Assembly (NCBI RefSeq): GCF_014203235.1
Contig: NZ_JACHIN010000021.1
Location: forward strand, 104,198 to 168,197
From: Nonomuraea endophytica
GTDB lineage: Bacteria > Actinomycetota > Actinomycetes > Streptosporangiales > Streptosporangiaceae
Direction of reading: 5' to 3'
Length of the DNA: 64,000 nucleotides
Positions within the stretch are counted from its first letter, which is position 1; the number at the start of each line of letters is the position of its first letter. This document shows, one piece after another, positions 23,973 to 33,010 of the stretch. The notes beneath the pieces were generated by a model. The model worked only from the letters and a program-made list of their open reading frames with translations. It had not been told where the DNA came from and made no database searches. A program made the translations under genes and the position numbers.

Positions 23973-23978
23973 AGTCTA
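23973..23978 (-). promoter_or_regulatory. -10 box of leaderless promoter (PLP-enzyme operon)
   Basis: TAGACT on the minus strand, 6 bases before ATG 23966, with no ribosome binding site. Only 43 bases separate this start from the divergent galactokinase start. Confidence 0.55.
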
Positions 23979-24009
23979 CGGACGGGCCGTTGTTGAGGAG
24001 TGTTCGATT

Positions 24010-25122
<1,113 letters not shown>

Positions 25123-25223
25123 ACATCACTCTATGTAGCCATAAGATCACCGAGTTTTCGATTTTGTGGGACAAATCCACGCCTGTCGGTAAAGGATGTG
25201 AACTGCTGCGGAAACGGGGCGGC

Positions 25224-26441
25224 GTGGAGAGGGCGCCGCCACGAGGACGTCAGGCCGGCCCGGAACCGGCCAGGCGATCCGTGTTGCGGAATGCGTTGGT
25301 TCACTGCGTGCGTACCTGGATCAGGTCCCTGCGTCCCTTCGATGCCGTCTCCATCCACACGATCATCGAGCGAACGGTCGACCGCCGCGAGGCGGAGCGC
25401 TTCATCAGGCTTTTCCACGCCGAGAACCCCGGCGCCGGCGACCTGCTGTCCCGCCTGCGCCAGGTGGCCGCCGACGTGGCCCGCCACGGCACCTATACCC
25501 ACACCCCCGAGGAGCTCCAGTTCGGCGCCAGGGTCGCCTGGCGCAACAACGACCGCTGCATCGGCCGCCTCTACTGGCGCTCGCTCAGGGTCCGCGACCG
25601 GCGCACGATCTCCAGCGCCGAGGGCCTGGCGCTGGAGTGCGTCGAGCACCTGCGCGAGGCGACCGGCGACGGCCGGATCCGGCCCACGATCACGGTGTTC
25701 GCCCCCGACGCGCCCGCCCGCCCCGGTCCGCGCATCGTCAACGAGCAGCTCATCCGGTACGCCGGCCACCGTGCCCGCGACGGCTCGGTCATCGGCGACC
25801 CGCGTGCCGCCGAGCTGACCGCGCTGGCCAGGGAACTGGGCTGGCGGGGCGGCCGGGGGCGCTTCGACGTGCTGCCGCTGGTCATCCAGCCGGGGTTCGG
25901 GGAGCCGCTGTTATGCCATCTGCCCGGGGACGCGGTGCTGGAGGTGCCGATCGAGCATCCGGAGTACCGATGGTTCGGGGAACTGGGGCTGCGGTGGCAT
26001 GCCGTACCGGCGATCTCGAACATGTGTTTGGAGATCGGCGGGATCTGCTACCCGTGCGCGCCCTTCAACGGCTGGTACATGGGCGCGGAGATCGGCGCGC
26101 GCAACCTCGCCGACGCCGCCCGCTACGACCAGCTTCCCGTGGTGGCCGAGCGGCTCGGGCTCGACACCTCGACCGAGCGCTCGCTGTGGCGTGACCACGC
26201 GCTGGTGGAGCTGAACGTGGCCGTGCTGCACTCCTTCGACCGGGCGGGGGTGACGATGACCGACCACCACACCGAGTCGCGCCGCTTCCTCACCCATCTG
26301 GAGCGCGAGGAGAAGGCGGGGCGGGTCTGCCCGGCGGACTGGTCGTGGATCGTGCCGCCGATCTCGGGGGCGGCCACGCCGGTCTTCCACCGCTACTACG
26401 ACCAGTCCACGCTGACCCCCGCCTACGTCCCCCGCCACTGA
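25224..26441 (+). CDS. bacterial nitric oxide synthase (oxygenase domain)
   Basis: About 405 residues from GTG 25224; GTG 25281 (386 residues) is an alternative, as neither has a strong ribosome binding site. The heme-ligating cysteine is Cys112 in VAWRNNDRCIGRLYW. Other family blocks are WHAVPAISNMCLEIGG, YPCAPFNGWYMGAEIGARN and TDHHTESRRF near the pterin site. No reductase domain is attached, as expected for bacterial enzymes, which borrow electrons from cellular reductases. It makes NO from L-arginine; known roles in actinomycetes include oxidative-stress defence and nitration in secondary metabolism. A Tyr-containing RiPP cluster is about 8 kb away, but a link is only speculative. Confidence 0.93.
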   Translation: MERAPPRGRQAGPEPARRSVLRNALVHCVRTWIRSLRPFDAVSIHTIIERTVDRREAERFIRLFHAENPGAGDLLSRLRQVAADVARHGTYTHTPEELQFGARVAWRNNDRCIGRLYWRSLRVRDRRTISSAEGLALECVEHLREATGDGRIRPTITVFAPDAPARPGPRIVNEQLIRYAGHRARDGSVIGDPRAAELTALARELGWRGGRGRFDVLPLVIQPGFGEPLLCHLPGDAVLEVPIEHPEYRWFGELGLRWHAVPAISNMCLEIGGICYPCAPFNGWYMGAEIGARNLADAARYDQLPVVAERLGLDTSTERSLWRDHALVELNVAVLHSFDRAGVTMTDHHTESRRFLTHLEREEKAGRVCPADWSWIVPPISGAATPVFHRYYDQSTLTPAYVPRH

Positions 26442-26486
26442 GCGGGGTCCTTGCGCGCCCGCCCTAGAACATGATTCGGTTGCGGT

Positions 26487-27260
26487 ATGCCGGAACTCGT
26501 TCTCTCCTCGCTCGACCAGGGCGTGCTGACGCTGACGTTCAACCGTCCAGAACGTCTCAACGCCTGGACCGACGCGCTCGGCCGCCGCTACTTCGACCTG
26601 CTCGAACAGGCCGAGAAGGACACCGCGGTACGCGCCGTCGTCGTGACCGGAGCGGGCAAGGGCTTCTGCTCCGGCGCCGACTTCCAGACCCTCACCGCCC
26701 TGCAGACCGGCGACTACGACGAGACCCCCGACCCACGCCCCAACACCTTCCCCACCACGATCCGCAAGCCGGTCGTCGCCGCGGTGAACGGCGCCTGCGC
26801 CGGGCTCGGCATGGTCCACGCGCTCGTCTGCGACCTGGTCTTCACCTCGGCCGAGGCCAAGTGGACCACCGCCTTTCCCCGGCGCGGCCTGGTCGCCGAG
26901 TACGGGCTGTCGTGGATCCTGCCCCGGCTGATGGGGCAGCAGCGGGCCATGGACGTGCTGCTGTCGGGCCGCGTCTTCACCGGGGCCGAGGCGTACGAGA
27001 TGGGCCTGGTCAACCGCGTCCTGCCCGCGGCCGATCTGCTGACCGGGGCGCAGGAGTACGCGCGCGAGCTCGCCGTCCACAGCTCGCCCGCCTCGATGGC
27101 CGTCATCAAACGCCAGGTGTGGAACGACTGGGACGTCACGCTGGAGGCCTCCGCCAAGACCGCCGTGCAGGAGATGCTCGCCTCCTTCGGCCGCCCCGAC
27201 TTCGCCGAGGGCGTGGCCAGCTTCCTCGAACGCCGCGACCCCGACTTCCCGCCCCTCTAG
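26487..27260 (+). CDS. enoyl-CoA hydratase/isomerase (crotonase) family
   Basis: 257 residues, full length for the crotonase fold. GKGFCSGADFQTL and VVAAVNGACAGLGM form the oxyanion-hole region, and FPRRGLVAEYGLSWILPRLMG contains a catalytic glutamate position. NRPERLNAWT begins the fold. It acts on acyl-CoA thioesters in fatty-acid or amino-acid breakdown; hydratase and isomerase activity cannot be distinguished. It stands alone 45 bases after the nitric oxide synthase gene, on the same strand and possibly co-transcribed. Confidence 0.9.
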   Translation: MPELVLSSLDQGVLTLTFNRPERLNAWTDALGRRYFDLLEQAEKDTAVRAVVVTGAGKGFCSGADFQTLTALQTGDYDETPDPRPNTFPTTIRKPVVAAVNGACAGLGMVHALVCDLVFTSAEAKWTTAFPRRGLVAEYGLSWILPRLMGQQRAMDVLLSGRVFTGAEAYEMGLVNRVLPAADLLTGAQEYARELAVHSSPASMAVIKRQVWNDWDVTLEASAKTAVQEMLASFGRPDFAEGVASFLERRDPDFPPL

Positions 27261-27425
27261 CCGCGCTTCCGGAGGGCCGGCATCGCGTGGAGGGCCAGGC
27301 CGCTGACCGGGGACGACGCCGGATCCGGCAACGACCGTCGAACGCTGGCATATCCGTTTCGCTATCGACTCATGATCCATATCGCTATTGGACATCCGGC
27401 GGCGATCTCTGCTCTGCTCTCCGCT

Positions 27426-28316
27426 ATGAGATTTCCCCTCCGGAGCGCCACGGCGGTGGTGACCGCGGCCACCCTGCTCGCCTCCGCCGCCCCGGCACAC
27501 GCGTCCACCGCCCTGGAGCGCAAGCTGCGGGAGCTCGAGAAGTCCTACAACGGGCGCATCGGCGCGGCCGCCATCGACCTCGCCACCGGCAAGACGATCG
27601 GATATCGGGCGAACGAGCGATTCCCGTTCAACTCCATGTTCAAGGCGTACGCGTGCGCCGCCGTCCTGCGAAAGGCCCGCGACACCGACCCCGGCCTCCT
27701 CGACCGCGTACAGCGTTGGAAGCCTGACGAGGTGCTGGAGAACTCCCCCGAGACCCGCGAATACACCGACACCGGCATGACTCCGGCCCAGTTCTGCCGC
27801 GCGGCCGTCACCAAGAGCGACGGCTTCGCCGGGAACATGCTGCTGAAGCAGATCGGCGGTCCGGCCGGGCTGACCACGTACTTCCGCTCCCTCGGAGACC
27901 GGGCCAGCCGCCTCGACCGCGCCGAGCCGTACCTCACCGAATGGAAGCCCGGCGAGGTACGCGACACCAGCACCCCCGCGGCCGCCGCCACCAGCCTGTC
28001 CAAGATCACCGCGGGCAACGCCCTCCACCCCGAGGACAGAAAGCGGCTGATCGGCTGGCTGCGCGCCTCCGTCACCGGAGCCGAGCGCATCCGCGCCGGA
28101 CTCCCCAAGGACTGGACGATCGGCGACAAGACGGGGACCGGCGGCGCGAGCAACTACGGCACGGCCAACGACATCGCGATCGCCTGGCCGCCCCAGTCGA
28201 AGGCGCCGATCATCATCTCCATCTTCACCAACCGCAACACCAACGGCGTGGCCCCCGACCAGAAGGTAATAGCCACCACCGCCACCGAACTGGCCAAGGC
28301 CCTGGGCCACCTCTAA
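27426..28316 (+). CDS. class A beta-lactamase
   Basis: 296 residues with a signal peptide (MRFPLRSATAVVTAATLLASAAPAHA). By chance the numbering follows the standard scheme closely. The catalytic site SMFK is Ser70-Lys73; the second motif is Ser131-Asp132-Gly133, replacing the usual SDN. Glu167 in AEPYLTEWKPGEVRDTSTP is the general base, with Thr171 where Asn is usual, and Lys235-Thr-Gly is the third motif. The SDG variant is also known from M. tuberculosis BlaC. A secreted enzyme hydrolysing penicillins or cephalosporins is expected. The ATG at 27426 is preferred over an upstream frame opening because the signal peptide begins there. Confidence 0.9.
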   Translation: MRFPLRSATAVVTAATLLASAAPAHASTALERKLRELEKSYNGRIGAAAIDLATGKTIGYRANERFPFNSMFKAYACAAVLRKARDTDPGLLDRVQRWKPDEVLENSPETREYTDTGMTPAQFCRAAVTKSDGFAGNMLLKQIGGPAGLTTYFRSLGDRASRLDRAEPYLTEWKPGEVRDTSTPAAAATSLSKITAGNALHPEDRKRLIGWLRASVTGAERIRAGLPKDWTIGDKTGTGGASNYGTANDIAIAWPPQSKAPIIISIFTNRNTNGVAPDQKVIATTATELAKALGHL

Positions 28317-28334
28317 CGGTCGTCGGCCCCCGGT

Positions 28335-28946
28335 TCAGGCTGAAGGCACCCACACGAAGCCGTCCGGATCGGTGAAGGGCTCGGCGTCACTGCCGATGAC
28401 CAGCCGATGCGACCCGCTCCCCTCGGGCGAAACCCCGGAGACCTTGGCCAGAGCCTTGCGCGCGTAGAGCGACAGCGAGATGGGGCTGGACGGCGGCGAG
28501 AACTCGACGTACTTCCGCCCGTAGCTCTTCGTCACCTCGAATCCGTGCTCGACGTAGAACCGCTTGCTCGCGGCCACGTCCTGCGCGCCCAGTTGCAGCA
28601 CCACATTGTCGATCTTCCGTGTCGCCGGGCCGGTGTCCTTCTTCGACGAGCTCGCGATCGTCCAGATCGCGCCGTCCGGCGCCTGCAGGACGCCGCCGTA
28701 GCCCCACAGAGACTTCGCGACCGCCTTCAGGGGCTTGGCACCGGCCTCGACAGCGGTGCCGAAGAGGCTGTCGACGGTGGAAGGCTGGGCGACGACGAGC
28801 GACATGGAGAATCCGCGGAAACCCGACGTGGGCGCGTCCGAGGATTGCACACGCAGCCGCTCGTCAAGGCCGAAGGCGGCGGCGTAGAAGCGCTCGGCGT
28901 CCGCGGGGTTGGGCACCTCTAGGGTGACGAATTCCAGGTAGGCCAT
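28335..28946 (-). CDS. VOC (glyoxalase/bleomycin-resistance fold) protein, two modules
   Basis: 203 residues. Two vicinal-oxygen-chelate modules can be followed: MAYLEFVTLEVPNPADAERFYAAAFGL in the first and KIDNVVLQLGAQDVAASKRFYVEHG in the second, ending FTDPDGFVWVPSA. The conserved metal-binding His/Glu positions are not clear, so binding or dioxygenase roles cannot be separated from a lyase role. The ATG at 28946 is supported by a TAGCGT -10 box 7 bases upstream. Confidence 0.8.
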   Translation of the reverse strand: MAYLEFVTLEVPNPADAERFYAAAFGLDERLRVQSSDAPTSGFRGFSMSLVVAQPSTVDSLFGTAVEAGAKPLKAVAKSLWGYGGVLQAPDGAIWTIASSSKKDTGPATRKIDNVVLQLGAQDVAASKRFYVEHGFEVTKSYGRKYVEFSPPSSPISLSLYARKALAKVSGVSPEGSGSHRLVIGSDAEPFTDPDGFVWVPSA

Positions 28947-28953
28947 GGTGCCC

Positions 28954-28959
28954 ACGCTA
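28954..28959 (-). promoter_or_regulatory. -10 box of leaderless promoter (VOC gene)
   Basis: TAGCGT on the minus strand with a 7-base gap (GGGCACC) to ATG 28946. The same TAGCGTGGG core precedes the NmrA-family gene at 43588. Confidence 0.55.
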
Positions 28960-29134
28960 GGTGCGCCGTAATGGGCCCGCTTCTCGAATCCTGCTCGATA
29001 CGCCCAACCCTTCATCACGAACGCCTTTCCGCAGCCCCGAACCACCGCTGAATCTTGTCGACACGCACCAGGTACACCTGGCAAGTGGCGATGTTCAACG
29101 CTGCGAACAAGGTCGTCACGCCGCCCCGCACGAC

Positions 29135-29548
29135 TCAGACCTTGATGACGGTGACGCGTACACCGCACAACGCGGCGATGTCCTCAGGATCGGAGGTGAG
29201 GACCGTGACGGGTCCCGGGGCAGCGAGGGCGGTGGCGCTGAGCATGGCATCGATGGCGAACTTGTGCCCGTGCAGGCCGGCGTCGGACAAGAGCGCGGCG
29301 GCGTGGCGGGCGATGGTTTCGGTGATCGGCTCGATGACCAGGCGGGACAGCGTCCACTCGAGAGCCGGCCGGTTGACACGAGGATGGACCACCTCGACCA
29401 GGGTGGCGGCAGAGGTGATGACGCGGAGGTCGTCGGCTCGGGCAAGAGCGAGCCATGAAGTGACCGTTCGGTCACGCAGAACCGCCTTGGCCAGTCCCTC
29501 GCTGTCCAGGACAAGGGTGCCGCTGGGAACCGCAGGGGAACGGGTCAC
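29135..29548 (-). CDS. vapC: PIN-domain toxin, VapC-like
   Basis: 137 residues with PIN ribonuclease features: first acidic residue in LVLDSEGLAKAVL, a central Glu in AATLVEVVHPRV, Asp in HKFAIDAMLSATAL and the C-terminal Asp in VLTSDPEDIAAL, together a Mg-binding acidic site. It likely cleaves a structured RNA such as tRNA when free of antitoxin. Its ATG overlaps the stop of the upstream antitoxin gene by 4 bases (29545-29548), the usual antitoxin-first order. Confidence 0.88.
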   Translation of the reverse strand: MTRSPAVPSGTLVLDSEGLAKAVLRDRTVTSWLALARADDLRVITSAATLVEVVHPRVNRPALEWTLSRLVIEPITETIARHAAALLSDAGLHGHKFAIDAMLSATALAAPGPVTVLTSDPEDIAALCGVRVTVIKV

Positions 29549-29805
29549 GCGGCCGTCCCACCGGTGTCCGGTCCTCGCCGGGCCTGGTGAAGCTGATCGC
29601 GCAACGCTTGGACCTCCTCATCGGTGATGGGGCCATGCTCGGCCTCCGCGACCTGGATGAGTTCGTTGAGGTTGTCTCGCTCGATCTGGCGGGCCACGGC
29701 AGCAGCGACGTAGGCGGACAGACCGGAAGGGCCACTCCGGGCTCGGGCGGCCTCGGCGATGTCACGCGGCATCGTGATCGAGTACTTGCCAGTAGGCTCG
29801 CTCAT
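29545..29805 (-). CDS. vapB: ribbon-helix-helix antitoxin, VapB-like
   Basis: 86 residues from ATG 29805 (an in-frame ATG at 29826 is also possible). The N-terminus KYSITMPRDIAEAARARSG is a ribbon-helix-helix DNA-binding segment, continued by LSAYVAAAVARQIERDNL. The acidic C-terminal tail would wrap the toxin. A TAGGAT box lies 7 bases before ATG 29805, supporting that start and a leaderless transcript. It should repress its own operon together with the toxin. Confidence 0.85.
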   Translation of the reverse strand: MSEPTGKYSITMPRDIAEAARARSGPSGLSAYVAAAVARQIERDNLNELIQVAEAEHGPITDEEVQALRDQLHQARRGPDTGGTAA

Positions 29806-29812
29806 GCTCTCT

Positions 29813-29818
29813 ATCCTA
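29813..29818 (-). promoter_or_regulatory. -10 box of toxin-antitoxin promoter
   Basis: TAGGAT on the minus strand, 7 bases before ATG 29805; leaderless arrangement. Confidence 0.45.
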
Positions 29819-30106
29819 CCGCTCATCCTCCCGCCGCGTTCCGCCCCTTCCCAACGGCGGTGCGTGGGCGCCTCGGGCATCCACGCCGCCCCACTTCGAG
29901 ATGTCCGCAACCCGCCGGGCTCCTGAACTCGACCACGCCTGAAGCGAGGGCCTACTCCCTCACTGGACCATCCTGGGACACGCCTCTGGGCGTCAGCCCT
30001 TGGAAAGAACGCCCGAGCGGAAGGACCTTGACCAGGGCGGGCTCCAGCTGTTCGGCCACTGGAGGCGCGCGGGGGCGTGGCGACCATCATGCCTGTGAGC
30101 AGCAGA
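29819..30106. other. intergenic stretch without a supported gene
   Basis: About 290 bases between the toxin-antitoxin promoter and the tRNA terminator. Open frames here lack start signals and recognisable protein features. Confidence 0.5.
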
Positions 30107-30136
30107 AAGCCCCCTCCCAAGATTGGAAGGGGGCTT
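30107..30136 (-). terminator. hairpin terminator of tRNA-Asn
   Basis: Arms AAGCCCCCTCCCAA and TTGGAAGGGGGCTT (13 of 14 paired) with a 2-base loop, starting 9 bases after the tRNA 3' end in the leftward direction. The AA/TT edges give short T-runs on both strands, so it could work both ways. Confidence 0.8.
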
Positions 30137-30144
30137 CTGGGTCG

Positions 30145-30217
30145 CTCCCGCGATAGGACTCGAACCTATAACCTGCCGGTTAACAGCCGGCTGCTCTGCC
30201 GGTTGAGCTACACGGGA
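30145..30217 (-). tRNA. tRNA-Asn (anticodon GTT)
   Basis: A 73-base cloverleaf on the minus strand. The acceptor stem TCCCGTG pairs with CGCGGGA (one G-T wobble), discriminator G. The anticodon stem GCCGG/CCGGC encloses the loop CTGTTAA, giving anticodon GTT for asparagine. The T arm contains GGTTCGAGTCC. CCA is not encoded. Only one tRNA is seen here; a terminator follows. Confidence 0.95.
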
Positions 30218-30342
30218 TCGAACTTCGCGCTGGTCGGTGGGGGCTGTTGGGCCCTCCGTTCGGCGCATGAATAGATTAGCGCACTCCGGGAGTGCGTGTC
30301 GCATCGATAGCGGGGTAGGCCGGGAGACAGCGGAGGTGCAAG

Positions 30343-30636
30343 ATGCGTTATCGGATGACATTCGCGATTGGCCTGGCCGTCGGCTATGTGCTGGGCAGTC
30401 GTGCCGGTCGTGAGCGTTACGAGCAGATCAAGCGGGCCGCCCAGCGAGTGGCCGACAGTCCCACGGTTCAAGAGGCCGCGGGGCTGGTCGGGGCCCAGGT
30501 TTCCAAGGTGGCCTCGGTCACCAAGGCCAAGGTGAGCGATCGGGTTCCGTTCCTGTCGCGGTACAACCACCACGACACCGGCACCGGCTGGCCCGATGAG
30601 GAACGCAAGCCGGAAGAGACCGGGATCCCGTACTGA
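30343..30636 (+). CDS. small YtxH-like membrane-anchored protein
   Basis: 97 residues. One N-terminal helix (MTFAIGLAVGYVLGSRAG) with the GYVLGSRAGRERYEQIKR block common in actinobacterial YtxH-like proteins, then an amphipathic helix rich in Ala, Lys and Val and a polar tail. It probably sits in the membrane with a cytoplasmic tail. GGAGG lies 6 bases before the ATG. The function of the family is not established. Confidence 0.75.
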   Translation: MRYRMTFAIGLAVGYVLGSRAGRERYEQIKRAAQRVADSPTVQEAAGLVGAQVSKVASVTKAKVSDRVPFLSRYNHHDTGTGWPDEERKPEETGIPY

Positions 30637-30700
30637 GTGACGCTCCGGTGGTCTGGCGCGGGCTGACATCGCCTGGGCCACCGTTGACGCGCGCCGCCTG

Positions 30701-31177
30701 TTAGACGCCCATGCTGCGCCGTACACCCTCAAGGGCTTGTTCGGCCTGGGCGCGCACGCCCGGGTCGTTGGGGTCGATGCCCTCGTCGAACACGAGCGTC
30801 CATTCCTTGACCTCGCCGCCCGGCGGGCGGCGGGCGACCAGGCGGACTCCGCCGCGGCCCGGCAGTTGCACGTGCTTGTTGACCACGATGGTGGAGTTCA
30901 CCCGCTCGCGGACCGTCTCGGGCAGGCGGCGGGGCTCACGCACCGGCGCCTGGTGACGCTCGCCGCCGGTGGTGGCGACGTTCAGCACGCCGTCCTCGCT
31001 CCACGCCGCCCGGTCGATCGTCTCGTACGGCACGCGCACCCCGTCAGGCAGGAACAACGCCCGATCGGTGGCCACCACGTACCCGTCGCCCGAGGGGGCG
31101 AAGGCGAGCACGCGCTCCCCCGGCTCGGTGGCCAGGGATTTGCGGACGTCGGCGGGCAGACGACTCAGGATGCTCAT
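30701..31177 (-). CDS. conserved actinobacterial hypothetical protein
   Basis: 158 residues. Short beta-rich blocks (ERVLAFAPSGDGYVVATDRALFLP and VPYETIDRAAWSEDGVLNVAT) suggest a PH-like fold of the type that reads a small ligand or partner, with a helical C-terminus. No membrane segment or catalytic motif. GGAGG is 1-2 bases from the ATG at 31177, and TAGCGT lies just upstream, so the start may be leaderless. It overlaps the stop of the glycosidase gene by 4 bases and is transcribed after it. Confidence 0.65.
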   Translation of the reverse strand: MSILSRLPADVRKSLATEPGERVLAFAPSGDGYVVATDRALFLPDGVRVPYETIDRAAWSEDGVLNVATTGGERHQAPVREPRRLPETVRERVNSTIVVNKHVQLPGRGGVRLVARRPPGGEVKEWTLVFDEGIDPNDPGVRAQAEQALEGVRRSMGV

Positions 31178-32451
31178 TCCTCCACGCTATCGGCCAGCAG
31201 GTCGAGGGTGAGCGCCGCACTCCAGGAGAAGTCCCTGCACCCGCGCCCGCTGCCGTCGAACGGGTCGAAGCACTCGCGGAACCCGGCCTGCCTGACCAGC
31301 CGGAGGGTGCCGGTGGTGAGCTGGCGGGAGAGCTGGCCGAGGGAGTGGACGGCGGCGGCGCGGCGCAGCAGCCAGTTGGTGTTGACCCAGGACGGGCCGC
31401 GCCAGTAGCGGGTGCGGTCGAACTGTGCGGCCCTGATCTCGCAGCTCGGCACGGGGTAGCCGGTGGCGCCCATGAACCTGGCCGACTCCAGCACGTCGAT
31501 CAGCGCGCGCACGTGCCCGTCGGGCAGGCCGGGGTCGAGCAGGGGGCCGAACGCGCCGATGGTGCTGACCCGGATGAGGCGGTCGGTGCGCAGGTCGCGG
31601 GCGTAGAAGCAGCCGTCCCAGAGGCGGTCGAGCAGCGCCTGCCTGATGCGTTCGGCCTGTTCGCGGTGGGGGGCGGGGTCGGCTCCGGCGACCCGGGCGA
31701 GTTCGGCGAGAGCGTGGCAGGAGGCCAGCCAGATGCCGTTGAAGAACGGGTCCTCGACGGCGAAGGGGTGTTCGTCGCGCAGGTACTCGGGGCGGTATCC
31801 GGCGTTGCGGTAACGCAGGGCGAGCCAGACGTAGCGGTCGTGGTCGCTGTCGGGGTGGCGTTCGTCGAGTTCGACGTTGCGGTAGCCGTACCGGATCTCG
31901 GGGAGGGCGGCGAGCGGCTCGTCCCAGGACGGGCTGTCGTCCATGCCGGACTCCCACGGATGGATGATCGCGGCGAGTCCGGAGCCGCCGAGGTCGCGGG
32001 CGGAGGCGAGGTAGGCGTGCTGGGCGGCGAGCTTGGGATACAGGTGGCGCGCGAAGGCGGCGTCGCCGCCGTGCCGCCAGATCCACCAGGTGGCGAGCGC
32101 GTGCAGGGGCGGCGCGGTGAGGCCGGAGGTGAGCACGCCGCCGGGCGCGGCGGCGTGGTCCTGGGAGCGCCAGACGGATGGGCCGGGGAAGTACGCCTCG
32201 GGGGTGTGGAAGACGATGTGCGGCACCATGCCGGTGGACCACTGCCCGGCGAGTAGTCCGGCGAGCTCGGCGTGGGCGCGCTGGGGTCGGTGGCGGGCGA
32301 GTCCGATGGCGACGAAGGCGGAGTCCCAGCTCCACTGGTGCGGGTAGAGGCCGGGCGCGGGCACGGTCGCGGTCCCCGTCCAGTTCGCCTCGAGCACGGA
32401 CATGGCCTCGCGCCCGAGCGCGGCATCATCGACCGCGGGCCGCGCTTCCAT
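31174..32451 (-). CDS. GH63-like glycosidase (MGH/glucosylglycerate hydrolase type)
   Basis: 425 residues of an (alpha/alpha)6-barrel type. The N-terminal block LYPHQWSWDSAFVAIGLAR is characteristic of GH63-related mannosylglycerate or glucosylglycerate hydrolases. HPWESGMDDSPSWDEPL contains probable catalytic acids, and RYWRGPSWVNTNWLL and CFDPFDGSGRGCRDFSWSAAL are further family blocks. No signal peptide, so cytoplasmic. A likely role is breakdown of a compatible solute such as glucosylglycerate; trehalose or other glucosides are alternatives. The ATG at 32451 has CATAGT 6 bases upstream (leaderless); the in-frame extension to 32493 is not needed. Confidence 0.78.
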   Translation of the reverse strand: MEARPAVDDAALGREAMSVLEANWTGTATVPAPGLYPHQWSWDSAFVAIGLARHRPQRAHAELAGLLAGQWSTGMVPHIVFHTPEAYFPGPSVWRSQDHAAAPGGVLTSGLTAPPLHALATWWIWRHGGDAAFARHLYPKLAAQHAYLASARDLGGSGLAAIIHPWESGMDDSPSWDEPLAALPEIRYGYRNVELDERHPDSDHDRYVWLALRYRNAGYRPEYLRDEHPFAVEDPFFNGIWLASCHALAELARVAGADPAPHREQAERIRQALLDRLWDGCFYARDLRTDRLIRVSTIGAFGPLLDPGLPDGHVRALIDVLESARFMGATGYPVPSCEIRAAQFDRTRYWRGPSWVNTNWLLRRAAAVHSLGQLSRQLTTGTLRLVRQAGFRECFDPFDGSGRGCRDFSWSAALTLDLLADSVEE

Positions 32452-32463
32452 CAACCCACTATG

Positions 32464-32753
32464 CGCGCCCCACGTCAAAACCCAAACCCCCAAAAACCTG
32501 ATGATCTCCTACGGCTTTCGCCAACCCCCCGCCCCGCCGCCCCCGGCGGGCCTCCGTCGAGCGCCGCGAGTGAGGGCTCACGGGGCCGCGCGCCGTAACG
32601 ACTACGCTCTTGACCGAACAACGCCTGCCCCCAGAACTGCCCGGCCGAGCCGCCCGCCGTAGAGCGCGCCCTCCCCCTTGGCCCGCCCGAGTGAGATAAG
32701 GCGCAACTCCCGTGGCCAAACGGTGGAGAGTGACGTACGCCACCAAACCGGCC
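32464..32753. other. intergenic stretch without a supported gene
   Basis: About 290 bases between the leftward glycosidase and a small leftward membrane-protein gene. No convincing frame, hairpin or repeat was recognised, apart from C-rich runs near 32480-32560. Confidence 0.5.
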
Positions 32754-32909
32754 TCAGTCGGTGAGCACCTTCTTCACCAGCAGGACGCCGAGTCCGACGG
32801 CGCCGATGATCAGGGCCCACTTGATCAGCGTGAACACGAGGCCCACGAGCGGGCCGAGCAGAATGAAGGCCGCGACGAGGGCGGCGATGATCAGAAGAAT
32901 TCGTCCCAT
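32754..32909 (-). CDS. small hydrophobic membrane protein (51 aa)
   Basis: Two closely spaced helices (ILLIIAALVAAFILLGPLVG and a second Leu/Ile/Gly-rich helix) separated by a short loop, with a basic end (VKKVLTD). The ATG at 32909 is the natural start of the hydrophobic part. Similar short two-helix proteins are widespread in actinomycetes without known function. It is divergent from the PknG operon by 101 bases. Confidence 0.6.
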   Translation of the reverse strand: MGRILLIIAALVAAFILLGPLVGLVFTLIKWALIIGAVGLGVLLVKKVLTD

Positions 32910-33010
32910 GTCATCGAAGGTATGCGCGGATTCAAGCCAAATGCAGGCGTCACAGGGTTGAATCAGGGTCAAGTCAGGGATCCCCCTACCTGGCCTGAAC
33001 GGGGAGTGTG

